The notes below the pieces were generated by a model. The model searched no databases. It was given only the letters and a program-made list of their open reading frames with translations, and had not been told where the DNA came from. Positions 8,651 to 17,579 of a DNA stretch of 64,000 nt are shown here, piece after piece. Both the position numbers and the translations under genes were made by a program. This stretch comes from CAG-698 sp964385755 (lineage in GTDB: Bacteria > Bacillota_I > Bacilli_A > ML615J-28 > CAG-698). Numbering within the stretch: position 1 is the first letter of the stretch; every line of letters begins with the position of its first letter. The stretch covers positions 20,963 to 84,962 of the forward strand of contig CAYLPZ010000005.1 of assembly GCA_964385755.1 (NCBI GenBank). The letters run 5' to 3'.

Positions 8651-10396
8651 ATGAAAGAAGCATTTAAACATATAACTTGGTTTTTTAAGCTTGAGTGGAA
8701 AAGATATATTTTATGTGCATTTTTGTTACTACTAGTGTCTATCATCCCCGCAATACCAACAAGAATTTTGGGTATTGCTATTGATGAAATAGCTAATGGA
8801 ACAATTACAAAAGAAAAACTTGTTATCTTTGTGTTATTATTAGTTATTCTACCATTATTAATATATATTATTAATATATTCTATCATTACACGATGAACT
8901 TCTTAGGTCATAATTTAGCATATAAATTACGCGAAAATTATCTTAGTCACTTATTTGATTTAGATACTAAAGCATACGAGAACTATAACAAAGGTGATTT
9001 GATTGCAAGAGCTACAAATGATTTAAATAATTTAATGATTTTAGCAACTACTTTTTTACAACAAGTAATTTATTATATTGCTACAATAATCACAGCTTTG
9101 GTCATGATGATTTCTATTAATCCATATTTATCTCTTGCTTCCATATTCTTTATGCCTATATGTATTTTCTATTTAAATAAAAAACGTAAGGAAAAAAGAA
9201 AATACTATAAAACACATCATGAAATATATGCATTAATGACAGAGAATGTTATCGAGTCTATTGAAGGTTTAAAGACCGTTAGAGCGTATGGGCAAGAGGA
9301 TAGTGATTTTAAGAAAACAAAAAAAGCAATTGATGATGATGTAAATTCGTGGAAAAAAATTCTTTCATTTGAAGCTTTCTTCCAGCCTCTTTTTGAAATG
9401 ATATACGTATTAGCTTATCTTATTGCTATAACTCTTGGAGCATATTTTGTAATTAATAATGATATAACACCTGGAGATTTGGTATCATTTTTACTTTATG
9501 TGGGCATGCTCTATACTCCACTTGTTGGATTAAGTAATGTTTTAAACAACATTAATAATATTACAATTTCTGATGCAAGAGTAAATGAAATAATGAACAT
9601 TAAACCTTTAGTTTATGATATTGAAAATCCAAGTCACATTCAAAAGTTTCAAAAAATAATTTTTGATCATGTTAGTTTTAAATATGAATTTGATGATTTT
9701 GATGTCATTGATGATATTTCCTTTACCATAAATAGTGGAGAAACAATTGGAATAGTAGGTAAAACAGGTTCTGGCAAATCAACATTAATTAGACAAATAA
9801 TAAGAGAGTTTAATGTAACAAAAGGAAAAATAATTATTGATGATCAAGAAATTAGTAATTATGCTATTGAAGACATAAGAAATTTAGTTGGTTATGTTCC
9901 ACAAAATCATATATTATTTCGTAGAACAGTTGATGAAAATATTTTAGTTGGCAATCCCAATGCAAAAGAAACTGAAATAATAAACGCTATTTTAGCTTCT
10001 GACTTTCAAAAAGATGTTGATAATCTCCCACTTGGGCGTAAGCAAATGGTTTCTGAGTTAGGAATTAGTTTATCGGGTGGCCAAAAACAAAGATTGTCTA
10101 TTGCAAGAGCATTAGTTAAGAATCCAGAAATCCTAATTTTAGATGATAGCCTTAGTGCAGTAGATGCAATTACAGAAGAAAATATAATTACTAATTTACG
10201 CAATATGCGAAAGGGAAAGACTAATATTATTATTTCTCATCGTTTTGCTAGCATTGCGAAAGCGGATAAAATAATAGTGTTAAATGATGGAAAGATAACT
10301 GATATTGGAACTCATGAAGAGTTAATGAAGTATACTAACTGGTATAAAGAGCAGTATATTAGGCAAGTTAAAGGTGATAGAAATGAGAAATGTTAA
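8651..10396 (+). CDS. ABC exporter subunit, degenerate-site half (YheI-like)
   Basis: A 581-residue fused membrane-ATPase half-exporter. Six hydrophobic helices fill about residues 15-300. The nucleotide domain has Walker A GKTGSGKST (about 370), signature LSGGQKQR (about 474) and Walker B ILILDDSLSAVD (about 496), followed by the ISHR H-loop. The residue after Walker B is Asp, not the catalytic Glu, as in the degenerate half of heterodimeric exporters such as YheI/YheH or TmrAB. I chose ATG 8651 because the product then begins like the family; an ATG at 8633 is only about 5 bases past the expected transcript start. It overlaps the partner gene by 14 bases. Confidence 0.85.
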   Translation: MKEAFKHITWFFKLEWKRYILCAFLLLLVSIIPAIPTRILGIAIDEIANGTITKEKLVIFVLLLVILPLLIYIINIFYHYTMNFLGHNLAYKLRENYLSHLFDLDTKAYENYNKGDLIARATNDLNNLMILATTFLQQVIYYIATIITALVMMISINPYLSLASIFFMPICIFYLNKKRKEKRKYYKTHHEIYALMTENVIESIEGLKTVRAYGQEDSDFKKTKKAIDDDVNSWKKILSFEAFFQPLFEMIYVLAYLIAITLGAYFVINNDITPGDLVSFLLYVGMLYTPLVGLSNVLNNINNITISDARVNEIMNIKPLVYDIENPSHIQKFQKIIFDHVSFKYEFDDFDVIDDISFTINSGETIGIVGKTGSGKSTLIRQIIREFNVTKGKIIIDDQEISNYAIEDIRNLVGYVPQNHILFRRTVDENILVGNPNAKETEIINAILASDFQKDVDNLPLGRKQMVSELGISLSGGQKQRLSIARALVKNPEILILDDSLSAVDAITEENIITNLRNMRKGKTNIIISHRFASIAKADKIIVLNDGKITDIGTHEELMKYTNWYKEQYIRQVKGDRNEKC

Positions 10397-12410
10397 ACGA
10401 TTATTTCACCTTTTAAAAGGTAATTACCGTTATTTTATAATAACAATTATAATGATTTTATTAATACAAGGGCTAGAACTATTGTCTCCTCTATTAGTTA
10501 AAAATGTTTTAGATGAAGGTTTATCTGGAGTAACAATGCCATGGCAAATTGTATTAAATGAAGATGATAAAACTGTTAGGTTTAATAATAAAGTATACAA
10601 ACAAACAAGGTTTATTGATGAAGATGATATAATTCTTGGCGATGCATCAATAGTAATTATTGATAAAAGTTACTATTTAATTGATGAAAAAATAGAAGAA
10701 GGCCAAAATGAGATAATTGATGATTTATTATATGTTAAAACAAAAGATAAAACATATACTTATTCATTTACAAAAATAATTAAAACTGAGGTTAAACTTT
10801 TTTATGAGCCAATCCTTAAAATAATAATTATTTTTTTGATATTAATTGCTTTAAAAACGTTTTTAAATATTCTATTTACATATTTATCTAGGATTTCCAC
10901 AAATCAAGTATATGCATCTTTAGCTAGACAAGGTAGAACTAATGCTTTAAAAAGTGTTGAAAGAATCCCTTATCCATTCTTTGAAACAGAACCATTTGGG
11001 AAAACAGCTACGAGAATTACAACTGATGTAGATGGTATTATTCACTTTTATAGTATTATAGTTAATGTTTTATTTAATGCAATACTAAGTTTTATATTTG
11101 CTTATGTTGGTATGTTTATGCTTGACAGTACTTTAGCTTTACTTTCATTTACAATTTATCCTATAGCTTATATATGGATTAAATTATATTTAAAATATTT
11201 TGATAAGATTGCGAAAAAGGTTAATGAAGCAAGAAGTCATATCACCGCAAAAATTAATGAAATAATTAATGGTATTCAGATATTACAAGTATTTAATTTT
11301 AAAAAGCAGACAATAGATGAATTTAATGAAATAAATAGTACGTATAAAAATGAACAATTAAAAGAAGTTAAACTACATATTACATTTGGTTGGAATTTAC
11401 TAAATGTATTAAAAGGATTAATAACAGCAGTAATTATTCTTTTCTTTGGTGCAAAGAGACTTACTTTTGGATCTGTTACAATAACAGCAGGATTAATCTA
11501 TGCTTATAATGAATATTTATTAAAAATAGTAAATCCTATTCATATTTTATTAACACAAATTAGTGTATTTAAGCATTCACAGGTACAAATGGATAGAATA
11601 TATACATTAATTGAAGCAGAGCAAGAAGATGATGCAAAAGAAGAAATTGCTAGATATCATGGTGATGTGAAATTTAATGATATATGGTTTTCATATATAC
11701 CAGGTGAATTTGTGCTAGAAGGTGTAAGTTTTCATATTAAACCAGGACAAATGGTTGGTCTAGTAGGTCATACAGGTTCTGGTAAGTCATCACTTATGAA
11801 TTTATTATTAAGATTTTATGATTTAGATAAAGAAACTGGAGGAAAAATCTTAGTAGATGATATTGATATTACAACATATTCTAAGCGTACATATCGTCAA
11901 AATATAGGAATAGTAATGCAAGAACCTGTACTATTTAGAGGAACAATAGCATCTAACATTCGTTTTGGAAAAGAGAATATTACTGATAGAGAAATTGAAG
12001 ATGTACTTATGAAAATGGGAGGAGAAGACCTACTTAATAAGTTTGGAGGAATAAACCAACAAATAACAAGAGCTGGTAATAACATGAGTGCCGGTGAAAA
12101 ACAAATAATTAGTTTAGCAAGAGCAATCATTCAAGATCCCGCTATTTTAATTATGGATGAAGCAACAAGTCATATAGATATTGAAACTGAACAAATTATT
12201 AAAAATGGACTAAAAATAGCATGTAAAAATCGTACTGTTATAGTTATTGCGCATCGATTATCAACAATATTTGATGCTGATAATATAATTGTTTTAGATC
12301 ATGGAAGAAAGGTAGAAGAAGGAACCCACGAAGAACTAATTAAACGTAGTGGTGTATATGCTAACATTTATAGAGCACAAATAAATGGAATATCTTCTAA
12401 TGAAAATTAG
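10383..12410 (+). CDS. ABC exporter subunit, catalytic half (YheH-like)
   Basis: A 675-residue partner half-exporter. An insert of about 100 residues lies between the first and second membrane helices (about residues 35-135) and should form an extracytoplasmic domain, as in YheH-type proteins. The nucleotide domain has Walker A GHTGSGKSS (about 462), a divergent signature MSAGEKQ (about 567) and Walker B ILIMDEATSHID with the catalytic Glu (about 590). Together with the preceding subunit this gives one complete ATP site (LSGGQ plus Glu) and one degenerate site (SAGEK plus Asp). The start at 10383 has AAAGGTG just upstream. The pair is likely a multidrug or lipid-like exporter; the substrate is unknown. 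Confidence 0.85.
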   Translation: MRNVKRLFHLLKGNYRYFIITIIMILLIQGLELLSPLLVKNVLDEGLSGVTMPWQIVLNEDDKTVRFNNKVYKQTRFIDEDDIILGDASIVIIDKSYYLIDEKIEEGQNEIIDDLLYVKTKDKTYTYSFTKIIKTEVKLFYEPILKIIIIFLILIALKTFLNILFTYLSRISTNQVYASLARQGRTNALKSVERIPYPFFETEPFGKTATRITTDVDGIIHFYSIIVNVLFNAILSFIFAYVGMFMLDSTLALLSFTIYPIAYIWIKLYLKYFDKIAKKVNEARSHITAKINEIINGIQILQVFNFKKQTIDEFNEINSTYKNEQLKEVKLHITFGWNLLNVLKGLITAVIILFFGAKRLTFGSVTITAGLIYAYNEYLLKIVNPIHILLTQISVFKHSQVQMDRIYTLIEAEQEDDAKEEIARYHGDVKFNDIWFSYIPGEFVLEGVSFHIKPGQMVGLVGHTGSGKSSLMNLLLRFYDLDKETGGKILVDDIDITTYSKRTYRQNIGIVMQEPVLFRGTIASNIRFGKENITDREIEDVLMKMGGEDLLNKFGGINQQITRAGNNMSAGEKQIISLARAIIQDPAILIMDEATSHIDIETEQIIKNGLKIACKNRTVIVIAHRLSTIFDADNIIVLDHGRKVEEGTHEELIKRSGVYANIYRAQINGISSNEN

Positions 12411-12437
12411 TTATTTAATTTGATTATAAAGTAACAC

Positions 12438-12466
12438 TTGTAAAAAAAATATAAGTATGTTATGAT
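12438..12466 (+). promoter_or_regulatory. Sigma-A promoter of the MATE gene
   Basis: TTGTAA at 12438-12443 and TATGAT at 12461-12466 with a 17-base spacer. A large inverted repeat follows in the leader. Confidence 0.65.
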
Positions 12467-12486
12467 AGTAATTACATGAATAATAG

Positions 12487-12521
12487 AAATAAGTGTTATG
12501 CAATATGCATAATACTTATTT
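12487..12521 (+). repeat. 16-bp inverted repeat in the MATE leader
   Basis: Left arm 12487-12502 (AAATAAGTGTTATGCA) and right arm 12506-12521 pair over 16 positions with one mismatch (G-T possible in RNA) around a 3-base loop. It lies about 20-50 bases after the predicted transcript start and 22 bases before the start codon. No T-run follows, so it is not a standard terminator. It could be an operator for a dimeric repressor or an mRNA hairpin. Confidence 0.75.
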
Positions 12522-12543
12522 ATTTAATAAGATAGAAAGAATA

Positions 12544-13926
12544 ATGAGAACTATGAAAAAATATTTTGGAAATAAACAATTTTATAAAAGTGTTTTTATG
12601 TTAATTATTCCGATAATGATACAACAATTATTTATTTCAATTGCGGGGTACATTGACAATATCATGATAAATAGCTTTGGTGGAAATGCATTAGCTTATA
12701 ACGGTGTTAATGCGGCAAATAGGTTAATGTTTGTTTGCAATTTCTTATGGCTTGGTGTCGCCGCAACTGTTTCAATATTTATTTCTCAATATTATGGAGC
12801 TAATAATAAGAGTAAAGCCTCTGAGTCACTTCGATTAGGCTTAATAATGGCTAGTATTTTTGGTATCTTGTCATTTCTTGTTTGTTATTTCTTTGGTAAT
12901 ACTATCGTTGATATGTATGTTCAAGATCCAACATCTAGACAATATGGGTATGATTATATTCAAACTATCAAACATGCTTGTATTATAACATCAATTAACA
13001 TGATGATTGCATCAGGCTTTAGAAGTGTAAATAAACCAAAATATGCATTAATTTCTGCAATTATTGGTATTCTTGTGAATATAAGTTTAAATTATATATT
13101 AATCTTTGGGCACTTCGGATTTGAAGCAATGGGTGCAAAAGGAGCTGCTCTTGCAACATTACTTTCAAGAATTGTAGAAACAATATTTAATGTCATTTTT
13201 ATATTTGCCCCTAAACAGTCCTTCTTTAAAGGATTATTTAAAGAATTACATATTGATTCTTATTTAGTTAAAGACGCACTAAGACGTGGAATACCTCTTA
13301 TTTGTAATGAGATTCTTTGGAGCTTAGGAATGGTATTACTTGCCATGTTCTATACATGGAAAAACGATATTTGGTATAATGCTTACGGATATAGTCAAAA
13401 TATAAGTGATCTATTCTTTATTGTTTTCTCAGGACTTGGAAATGGAACAGGTGTCTTTATTGGAGCTTGTTTGGGTCGAGGTGATTTTGAAGAAGCTGAA
13501 AGAGAAGCAAATTATTTCAAGGGTTTAGCTATAATTATGGGAATTACCGTAGGGATATTAATGGTAATAACTGCTCCAGTGATAACTGATCTTTTTAATC
13601 CGACAGATGAAGTTAGAAAAATAACAATAAATTTTTTACGAATAACAGGTTTTTTCACAGGAGTATATTGTTATAACTCAGTATGCTTCTTTACTCTTCG
13701 TAGTGGTGGAGATAGTGTAAGAGCATTTATTCTAGACCAATCGCCTACATATTTTATTTGTTTACCTTTAGCAATCGTTTTAGGTGTAAATGCGAAAAAG
13801 TGGGGAATCGATGTTATATTAATTTATATAATCACACACGCTGGTGATGTAGTAAAAATGTTTATTGCTAATTTGTTCTTAAAAAAGAAAAAATGGCTTC
13901 GTAATCTAACAATTCAAGCAAATTAG
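12544..13926 (+). CDS. MATE family efflux transporter
   Basis: A MATE-family cation/drug antiporter of about 460 residues with twelve expected membrane helices. The family-typical opening (YKSVFMLIIPIMIQQLFISIA), the DNIMINSFGG stretch of helix 1-2 and the pseudo-symmetric second half starting near LVKDALRRGIPLICNEILWS are seen. The start is uncertain among ATGs at 12493, 12544 and 12553; 12544 is preferred because the first overlaps the inverted repeat and the family begins near there. It is a single-gene unit with its own promoter and a palindrome in the leader, suggesting drug- or regulator-dependent expression. The substrate cannot be read from sequence. Confidence 0.85.
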   Translation: MRTMKKYFGNKQFYKSVFMLIIPIMIQQLFISIAGYIDNIMINSFGGNALAYNGVNAANRLMFVCNFLWLGVAATVSIFISQYYGANNKSKASESLRLGLIMASIFGILSFLVCYFFGNTIVDMYVQDPTSRQYGYDYIQTIKHACIITSINMMIASGFRSVNKPKYALISAIIGILVNISLNYILIFGHFGFEAMGAKGAALATLLSRIVETIFNVIFIFAPKQSFFKGLFKELHIDSYLVKDALRRGIPLICNEILWSLGMVLLAMFYTWKNDIWYNAYGYSQNISDLFFIVFSGLGNGTGVFIGACLGRGDFEEAEREANYFKGLAIIMGITVGILMVITAPVITDLFNPTDEVRKITINFLRITGFFTGVYCYNSVCFFTLRSGGDSVRAFILDQSPTYFICLPLAIVLGVNAKKWGIDVILIYIITHAGDVVKMFIANLFLKKKKWLRNLTIQAN

Positions 13927-14015
13927 AAAGTAATAAATTATATATAGAATTATTATTTAAAATAATGTATAATAAAAATGTAAATTATATTTTATATAAA
14001 TAAGGAGGCATTACA

Positions 14016-15377
14016 ATGTTTAGAAAAAATGCATGGCAAAGCTATGATGAAGAATCATTAAAAAAAGTAATGGAATTTGCGAAAGACTATGAAAAATTCC
14101 TTACATTTGGTAAAACTGAACGTAAATTTGTAAAAGAATCTGTAGAACTTTTAGAAAAAAATGGTTATGTAAATTTAGATACAGTTGAAGAAGTTAAAGC
14201 TGGCGATAAAGTTTACAAAGTAAATAGAAACAAAAACGTTTGTGCTTTTGTTGTTGGTAAGAAAAAAGTAAGTGAAGGATTAAGAGTACTTGGTGCTCAC
14301 ATTGACTCTCCACGTTTAGATGTAAAACAATGTCCATTATATGAAAGCAAAGATTTTGCTTTATTAGATACTCATTATTATGGAGGAGTTAAAAAATATC
14401 AATGGGTCACTATTCCACTAAGCTTAATCGGTGTTGTTTGTTTAAAAGATGGCACAACAATTGATGTGGAAATTGGTGAAGATCCTAATGACCCTGTTTT
14501 AGGTATTAGTGATTTATTGATTCACTTATCACAAGACCAATTACAAAAACCTGCTGGTAAAGTAATTGAAGGGGAAGACTTAGATGTAACAATTGGCTCA
14601 ATGCCACTTGCTAATGAAGAAAAAGAAGCAGTTAAAGCAAATATGTTAAAAATATTTAAAGATAAATATGGCTTTGAAGAAGAAGACTTCCTAAGTGCAG
14701 AAATTGAAGTTGTTCCAGCATTCCCTGCTCGTGATTATGGTATTGATTCAAGTATGGTAGCAGGATATGGTCATGATGATAGATGTTGTGCATACACATC
14801 ACTTCGTGCTTTACTTGATAGTAGTGATTTTGAATATACTGCATGCACAATTTTAGTTGATAAAGAAGAAGTAGGTTCAATTGGTGCAACAGGTGCGCAA
14901 TCACGTTTCTTTGAAAACGCAATTTCAGAATTATTACATAAGAGTGGAGAATGTGGATGTAAACTAGCAAAGACATTAGAAAATACTAAGATGCTTTCAA
15001 GTGATGTTTCTGCAGCATTTGATCCATTATATGCGGGTGTGAATGAACCTAAAAACTCTGCTTACTTTGGTCAAGGAATTGTATTTAATAAATATACTGG
15101 TGCAAGAGGAAAATCAGGATGTAATGATGCTAACCCTGAATATATAGCATGGCTTCGTAAAGTAATGGATGAAAATAATATTCATTTCCAAACAGCTGAA
15201 CTTGGAAGAGTTGATCAAGGTGGTGGAGGTACAATTGCATATATCCTAGGTAACTTAAACATGGATGTAATTGATGCTGGTATTGCAGTATTAAATATGC
15301 ACTCACCAATGGAAATAGTGTCTAAAGCAGACCTTTATGAAGCATATAAGGCATATGCAGCATTCTTAACTAAATAA
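14016..15377 (+). CDS. M18 family aminopeptidase
   Basis: A 453-residue zinc aminopeptidase of the M18 family, cytoplasmic, removing N-terminal residues (usually acidic or large hydrophobic) from peptides. The metal-binding and catalytic segments are intact: GAHIDSPRLD, DDRCCAYTSL, VDKEEVGSIGATGAQS and the late NMHSPMEI histidine. Length fits the family. A strong AAGGAGG site precedes the start, and TATAAT at 13968-13973 is a likely -10. A terminator follows, so the gene is transcribed alone. Confidence 0.93.
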   Translation: MFRKNAWQSYDEESLKKVMEFAKDYEKFLTFGKTERKFVKESVELLEKNGYVNLDTVEEVKAGDKVYKVNRNKNVCAFVVGKKKVSEGLRVLGAHIDSPRLDVKQCPLYESKDFALLDTHYYGGVKKYQWVTIPLSLIGVVCLKDGTTIDVEIGEDPNDPVLGISDLLIHLSQDQLQKPAGKVIEGEDLDVTIGSMPLANEEKEAVKANMLKIFKDKYGFEEEDFLSAEIEVVPAFPARDYGIDSSMVAGYGHDDRCCAYTSLRALLDSSDFEYTACTILVDKEEVGSIGATGAQSRFFENAISELLHKSGECGCKLAKTLENTKMLSSDVSAAFDPLYAGVNEPKNSAYFGQGIVFNKYTGARGKSGCNDANPEYIAWLRKVMDENNIHFQTAELGRVDQGGGGTIAYILGNLNMDVIDAGIAVLNMHSPMEIVSKADLYEAYKAYAAFLTK

Positions 15378-15387
15378 ACGAAATAAA

Positions 15388-15421
15388 CCTTCAGTTTATA
15401 TGACTGGAGGCTTTAATTTTT
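15388..15421 (+). terminator. Terminator after the M18 aminopeptidase
   Basis: Stem CCTTCAGT / ACTGGAGG (one T-G pair), 7-base loop, then CTTTAATTTTT. Confidence 0.75.
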
Positions 15422-15458
15422 ATAAATTAAACTAGTAGTTTAAAATGCAATATTTTCT

Positions 15459-15486
15459 TTGAAATATTAAAGTCTTAGTGTATAAT
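15459..15486 (+). promoter_or_regulatory. Promoter of the structured RNA upstream of DUF2828
   Basis: TTGAAA at 15459-15464 and TATAAT at 15481-15486, 16 bases apart. Transcription should start near 15493. Confidence 0.6.
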
Positions 15487-15492
15487 ATCTTA

Positions 15493-15664
15493 TGTAAAGA
15501 CATGAACAGCAATTACTCTTGGAAAATGTTTGTAAAAATATTTATGTGAGTTAATTTTAGTGTCTTGTCTATGGAAGATACATACAGCAATTTTTTTGCA
15601 AAGACTGATAATCTTTAAGCAACATTTTTGTATCTTGTAGGCCACTTTAGGTGGCCCCATTTTT
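15493..15664 (+). ncRNA. Candidate structured RNA: two tandem similar stem-loops plus terminator
   Basis: Between the promoter and the DUF2828 gene lies a unit of about 170 bases with no ORF. It holds two successive stem-closed modules. Module 1 is closed by AAGACA (15497-15502) with TGTCTT (15561-15566). Module 2 is closed by AAGATAC (15575-15581) with GTATCTT (15630-15636). Both carry the same nine bases ACAGCAATT a few bases inside the 5' arm (15506 and 15584), and both end in CTTG. A GC-rich hairpin GGCCAC/GTGGCC (15640-15656) followed by T's then ends the unit. It could be a stand-alone RNA bound by the TROVE-like DUF2828 protein (as Y RNAs are bound by Ro proteins) or a tandem riboswitch/attenuator. 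The structure is seen by eye; the role is inference. Confidence 0.5.
15640..15664 (+). terminator. Terminator or attenuator before DUF2828
   Basis: Perfect 6-bp stem GGCCAC/GTGGCC with a 5-base loop, then CC and ATTTTT. It ends 27 bases before the DUF2828 start codon. Confidence 0.75.
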
Positions 15665-15691
15665 AATGAAATTTCAAAGGAGGTAATTACT

Positions 15692-17188
15692 ATGCAAAAT
15701 GATAATAATACAAATTTTGTTAATGAATTGGAAAAAGAATTAGCAACATGTTTTACTGAAAATGGTGATGTTGCATTTGTAACATCAGGTTCATATTGTT
15801 TAGATTTATTTGCATTAGTTGGTGGAATGCGATTCAATTACAAAGATTTACTACCACTTTTTGTAAGAGCATTTTCAGAGGATCGCCTTTGTGCAATAAA
15901 GATATTATTTTATACTAGAGATATACGCTCTGGTTTAGGCGAAAGAAATACTTTTCGTATACTTTTAAACTATCTTGGAAACTTTTATCCAGATATTGCT
16001 AGAAGCATAATACCATTTGTAAAGGATTATGGAAGATTTGATGATTTATCTATTTTACTATATACAAATGTTAAAAATGATGTTGTAAAATACTATAAAG
16101 AAATGTTAGAAAACGACATAAAGAATAAAAAAGAAGGTAAACCAATATCATTACTTTCAAAATGGTTACCATCAATTAATACATCATCTAAATCGACTAG
16201 AAAAATTGCAAAACTATTATCAAGTGAACTTGGATATACCGATGAACAGTATCGTAAAATGTTATCGTTTCTTCGCAAAGGATTAATTGTAGAAAACAAT
16301 TTACGTGAAAAGGATTATACATTTGACTATGAAGGTGTTCCAAGTCAAGCAATGTTAAAATATATGAGTGCATTTAAACGAAATGATAAGGAACGCTTTG
16401 AGGATTATTTATCACAAGTAACAAAAGGTGAAAAGAAAATTAATGTAGGAACATTATATCCTTATGAAATAATTCGCCCTTTAAATACTTTTTTTGGAGA
16501 GTGTGATGAGGATGTTAAAAAATCAGCAAATGTTCTTTGGAATGCAATAGATAGAACTGATGTAAAGAGTAATACTATTGTAGTACGAGATGGTTCTGGG
16601 TCAATGTATATGAATTATTTTGGTAATATTACACCAATTAATGTCGCAACAAGTTTAGCACTTCTTTTCTCAGAACAATTAACTGGACCTTTTAAAGATA
16701 CTTTTATTACTTTTAGTAGCAAACCACAGTTAATCAAAGTTAAGGGTGAAACTTTATTCGATAAACTTGAGTTTATTAAAACATTTGATGATGTTTCTAA
16801 TACAAATATAAGTAGAGTATATAGTTTAATCCTTAAAATAGCTTTATCACATAAATTGACAAATGATCAAATGATTAAACATGTTGTTATAATCAGTGAC
16901 ATGGAATTTGATGAAGGTGTTCAGGGTGTATCTACTTTTGAATCATTTAAGGAAAAGTTTGAAGAAAGTGGATATGACTTCCCAGAATTAATATTCTGGA
17001 ATGTTAGTGCACGCGATATTCATTTACCTGTTACAAAGAATGAAGCAAATGTAAAATTATGCTCTGGAGCTTCTGATAAAATCTTTAAGATGGTATTGAG
17101 TGAAAAATCATATACTCCTTTTGATTTTATGAATGAAACTTTACAAAAGTATAGCTTCTTAGATGATATAATAAAAAATAATAACTAA
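15692..17188 (+). CDS. DUF2828 protein (TROVE-like domain plus von Willebrand A domain)
   Basis: A 498-residue protein of the DUF2828 family, related to TROVE/Ro60 RNA-binding proteins. The N-terminal 290 residues are helical and carry the family segments DIRSGLGERNTFR, KWLPSINTSSKS and NLREKDYTFDY. The C-terminal part is a von Willebrand A domain with an intact metal site, DGSGSMY at about residue 300. Ro proteins bind Y RNAs and misfolded RNAs and act with nucleases; a similar role here is inferred. An AAGGAGG site precedes the start. A structured RNA with its own promoter and terminator lies immediately upstream, and a small Xre-type regulator follows 32 bases downstream. Confidence 0.8.
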   Translation: MQNDNNTNFVNELEKELATCFTENGDVAFVTSGSYCLDLFALVGGMRFNYKDLLPLFVRAFSEDRLCAIKILFYTRDIRSGLGERNTFRILLNYLGNFYPDIARSIIPFVKDYGRFDDLSILLYTNVKNDVVKYYKEMLENDIKNKKEGKPISLLSKWLPSINTSSKSTRKIAKLLSSELGYTDEQYRKMLSFLRKGLIVENNLREKDYTFDYEGVPSQAMLKYMSAFKRNDKERFEDYLSQVTKGEKKINVGTLYPYEIIRPLNTFFGECDEDVKKSANVLWNAIDRTDVKSNTIVVRDGSGSMYMNYFGNITPINVATSLALLFSEQLTGPFKDTFITFSSKPQLIKVKGETLFDKLEFIKTFDDVSNTNISRVYSLILKIALSHKLTNDQMIKHVVIISDMEFDEGVQGVSTFESFKEKFEESGYDFPELIFWNVSARDIHLPVTKNEANVKLCSGASDKIFKMVLSEKSYTPFDFMNETLQKYSFLDDIIKNNN

Positions 17189-17220
17189 ATAATATTAAAA
17201 TAGAAAGGAAGGTAATTTTC

Positions 17221-17460
17221 ATGAAAACAAGTTCTTATCCAGTTATAAATCTTATAAAGACTGGAGAAAATATTAAGAAAATAATGACAGAGAAAAAGCT
17301 TAGTGTAAAAGATATCCAATCCTTTCTTAAACTTGAATCTGTTCAAGCAGTATATAAATGGATTTGGGGTTATAGTATTCCAACAATAGATAATTTAGTT
17401 GCACTGTCAATTTTATTTAATACTCCAATAGATAAAATAATTGTAATTGATTTTATTTAG
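17221..17460 (+). CDS. Small Xre-family HTH protein
   Basis: A 79-residue helix-turn-helix protein of the Xre/Cro type. The helix-turn-helix covers about residues 13-70, with the typical VYKWIWGYSIPTIDNLVALS recognition segment. AAGGAAGG is a strong ribosome site. It lies 32 bases after the DUF2828 gene with no terminator between, so it is probably co-transcribed and may regulate that locus. No effector domain is present. Confidence 0.75.
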   Translation: MKTSSYPVINLIKTGENIKKIMTEKKLSVKDIQSFLKLESVQAVYKWIWGYSIPTIDNLVALSILFNTPIDKIIVIDFI

Positions 17461-17489
17461 GCTATAGATTTATTCTATAGTCCTTTTTT
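17460..17489 (+). terminator. Terminator after the Xre gene
   Basis: Stem GGCTATAGA / TCTATAGTCC with one bulged T, 5-base loop, then six T's. Confidence 0.7.
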
Positions 17490-17493
17490 CTAT

Positions 17494-17531
17494 ATTAATA
17501 ATTATTATATTTAATTAATAATTATTATATT
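17494..17531. repeat. Short AT-only tandem repeat
   Basis: An 18-base unit (starting ATTAATAATTATTATATT) occurs at 17494-17511 and again at 17514-17531, a period of 20 bases. It lies between the Xre terminator and the carboxypeptidase gene. Confidence 0.7.
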
Positions 17532-17579
17532 GATTCTATTTTTATCATGTTAATAATAATATGATAATAGGTGAAGAAA

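Noticed and set aside
14656..14976. Antisense ORF inside the aminopeptidase gene, and similar ORFs on the reverse strand of glg genes, sigE and ftsZ
   Set aside because: They mirror codon structure of strong genes on the other strand and have no ribosome sites or recognisable products.
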